This document shows positions 63,375 through 64,000 of a stretch of 64,000 nucleotides of DNA, piece after piece. The notes under the pieces were generated by a model, which was given only the letters and a program-made list of their open reading frames with translations, made no database searches and was not told the origin of the DNA. Both the position numbers and the translations under genes were made by a program. The stretch spans positions 60,510-124,509 of the forward strand of contig NZ_JADEXZ010000006.1 of NCBI RefSeq assembly GCF_015206815.1, read 5' to 3'. Every line of letters starts with the position of its first letter. Position 1 is the first letter of the stretch. Source of the DNA: Fortiea sp. LEGE XX443 (GTDB lineage: Bacteria; Cyanobacteriota; Cyanobacteriia; Cyanobacteriales; Nostocaceae).

Positions 63375-63796
63375 TTAACGTATAGTGCAGAAGTCTTGAA
63401 TGTTAAGAAAAGACCTATAAATCAGCAGCTTAACTTGATTTTCTGCCACCATATCTTTAGGAAAATCAAGTTGAAAAAATGTTTTGTAAGTTGTTAAAGG
63501 TACCGCTAAATATAAAACCCGCTCCGGTTGTAACCTTCTCAATGCGCCTCTGTAGTTAATAAACTGTCCTAATGCGGTATGAAATTCTGAAATAGCAGAT
63601 GACTGCTTTAAAAAACTTTTAACTTCGACTGCAATTTTTTGTCCTTGGCGTTCTGCGGCAATCAGCTTTTGGGCGGCTAAATCAATAGAAAGATTAACTC
63701 CTCCCACGCTAATTGTGAGTGGATCATTAGTAATTGCCAGCCGTTTTTCTCTAAAGCTGTTTTGACAACTTCATGAAAAACATCTTTAGCAGGCAT
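63375..63796 (-). pseudogene. xisH: xisH, frameshifted
   Basis: XisH-type protein, named for control of fdxN-element excision in Anabaena and now known as a widespread, endonuclease-like family. From ATG 63796 the first frame reads MPAKDVFHEVVKTALEKNGWQ. The rest, ITNDPLTISVGGVNLSIDL through KIAVEVKSF and SEFHTALGQFINYRGAL, is in another frame. One base is missing near 63734-63735 (CAATT where CAAATT would keep the frame). The C-terminus after KLLIYRS also departs from the usual ending. The partner gene xisI, normally overlapping downstream, is absent. It may be a true pseudogene or a sequence error. Confidence 0.85.
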
Positions 63797-63881
63797 ACAT
63801 ACATATCTATAGGAATCATATTTGATTTCTGAAAAAGTGTACGAGATAATACGGAGGAATATATCTGTCTAAGAACAAACA

Positions 63882-64000
63882 ATGATAGATCAGCATCTAC
63901 AACCTGCGATGCCTGCGGCGGGCGTAGCCATCGCAGAACTACAAGAATTTATAGATAGTCGCCCAGATGCCCGTGAGGTGAGAAAAGCTCTCTTCTGTAA
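63882..64000 (+). CDS. partial gene at window end, possible IS630-type transposase start
   Basis: 39 codons, open to the end. The segment ELQEFIDSRPDAREVRKAL resembles the N-terminal helix-turn-helix part of cyanobacterial IS630-family transposases, which is the only basis for the guess. Codons 9-18 (AMPAAGVAIA) are encoded by a dispersed palindromic repeat inserted in frame (63906-63934). Confidence 0.4.
   Translation, partial: MIDQHLQPAMPAAGVAIAELQEFIDSRPDAREVRKALFC
63906..63934. repeat. dispersed GCGATG...CATCGC palindrome inside a coding frame
   Basis: 29 bp with GCGATG and CATCGC ends and a GGCGGGCGTAGCC core, a repeat type common between and sometimes within Nostocales genes. It lies in frame within the last open frame of the window. 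Confidence 0.65.

Overview
The window reads as chromosomal DNA of a filamentous, Nostoc/Tolypothrix-type cyanobacterium. The pointers are frequent HIP1-type octamers (GCGATCGC), a fused PanC-CMP kinase, a CcbP-type calcium-binding protein, an XisH gene, Uma2 and DUF4336 proteins, NACHT/pentapeptide proteins, and many dispersed palindromic repeats between genes. No tRNA, rRNA, CRISPR array or complete insertion sequence was seen.

Layout. 1-2.3 kb: the end of acetyl-CoA synthetase, a repeat region with one MITE-like element inserted inside another, and a decayed double toxin-antitoxin locus. 2.4-5.7 kb: a NACHT NTPase with a nearly pure pentapeptide-repeat tail, and a separate 21-bp tandem repeat upstream of it. 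5.7-11.9 kb: a 6-pyruvoyl-tetrahydropterin synthase/QueD-type gene, a PhzF-family gene, and a 1481-residue nitric oxide synthase. The synthase has two globin-like modules ahead of the oxygenase and reductase; this is the most striking locus in the window. 12-24.5 kb: single genes, namely a restriction-like nuclease, a reduced ABC permease, a secreted collagen-like protein, a DUF4336 protein, a cholesterol-oxidase-like enzyme, a kinase with an altered DFG motif, hydrolases, a site-2 protease, BioD and a peptidoglycan-binding protein.

24.8-29.5 kb, minus strand: an NAD-synthesis group, pncB-nadD-nrtR followed by nadE. It has a palindromic operator candidate lying exactly between plausible -35 and -10 boxes. 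29.5-36.2 kb: a patatin lipase, an acetyltransferase, a CcbP-like protein, a Uma2 protein, a Tat-exported flavin amine oxidase, ribokinase and an unknown protein.

37.5-52.9 kb: a co-directional, AT-rich exopolysaccharide cluster. It holds a WecB/TagA/CpsF transferase, a Wzx-like flippase, a pyruvyltransferase, one GT2 and six GT4 glycosyltransferases, one GT-like protein and a Wzy/WaaL-like polymerase. Two glycosyltransferases on each side of the polymerase form a duplicated pair. A nucleotidyltransferase-like gene and a secreted GH-A clan glycosidase follow on the other strand.

56.8-64 kb: panC-cmk, an RlpA-like protein, glutaminase with a GTAN8TAC site upstream, an alpha/beta hydrolase, DUF4112, a frameshifted xisH without xisI, and the start of a possible IS630-type transposase running off the end. 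All assignments come from reading the sequence; no searches were run.
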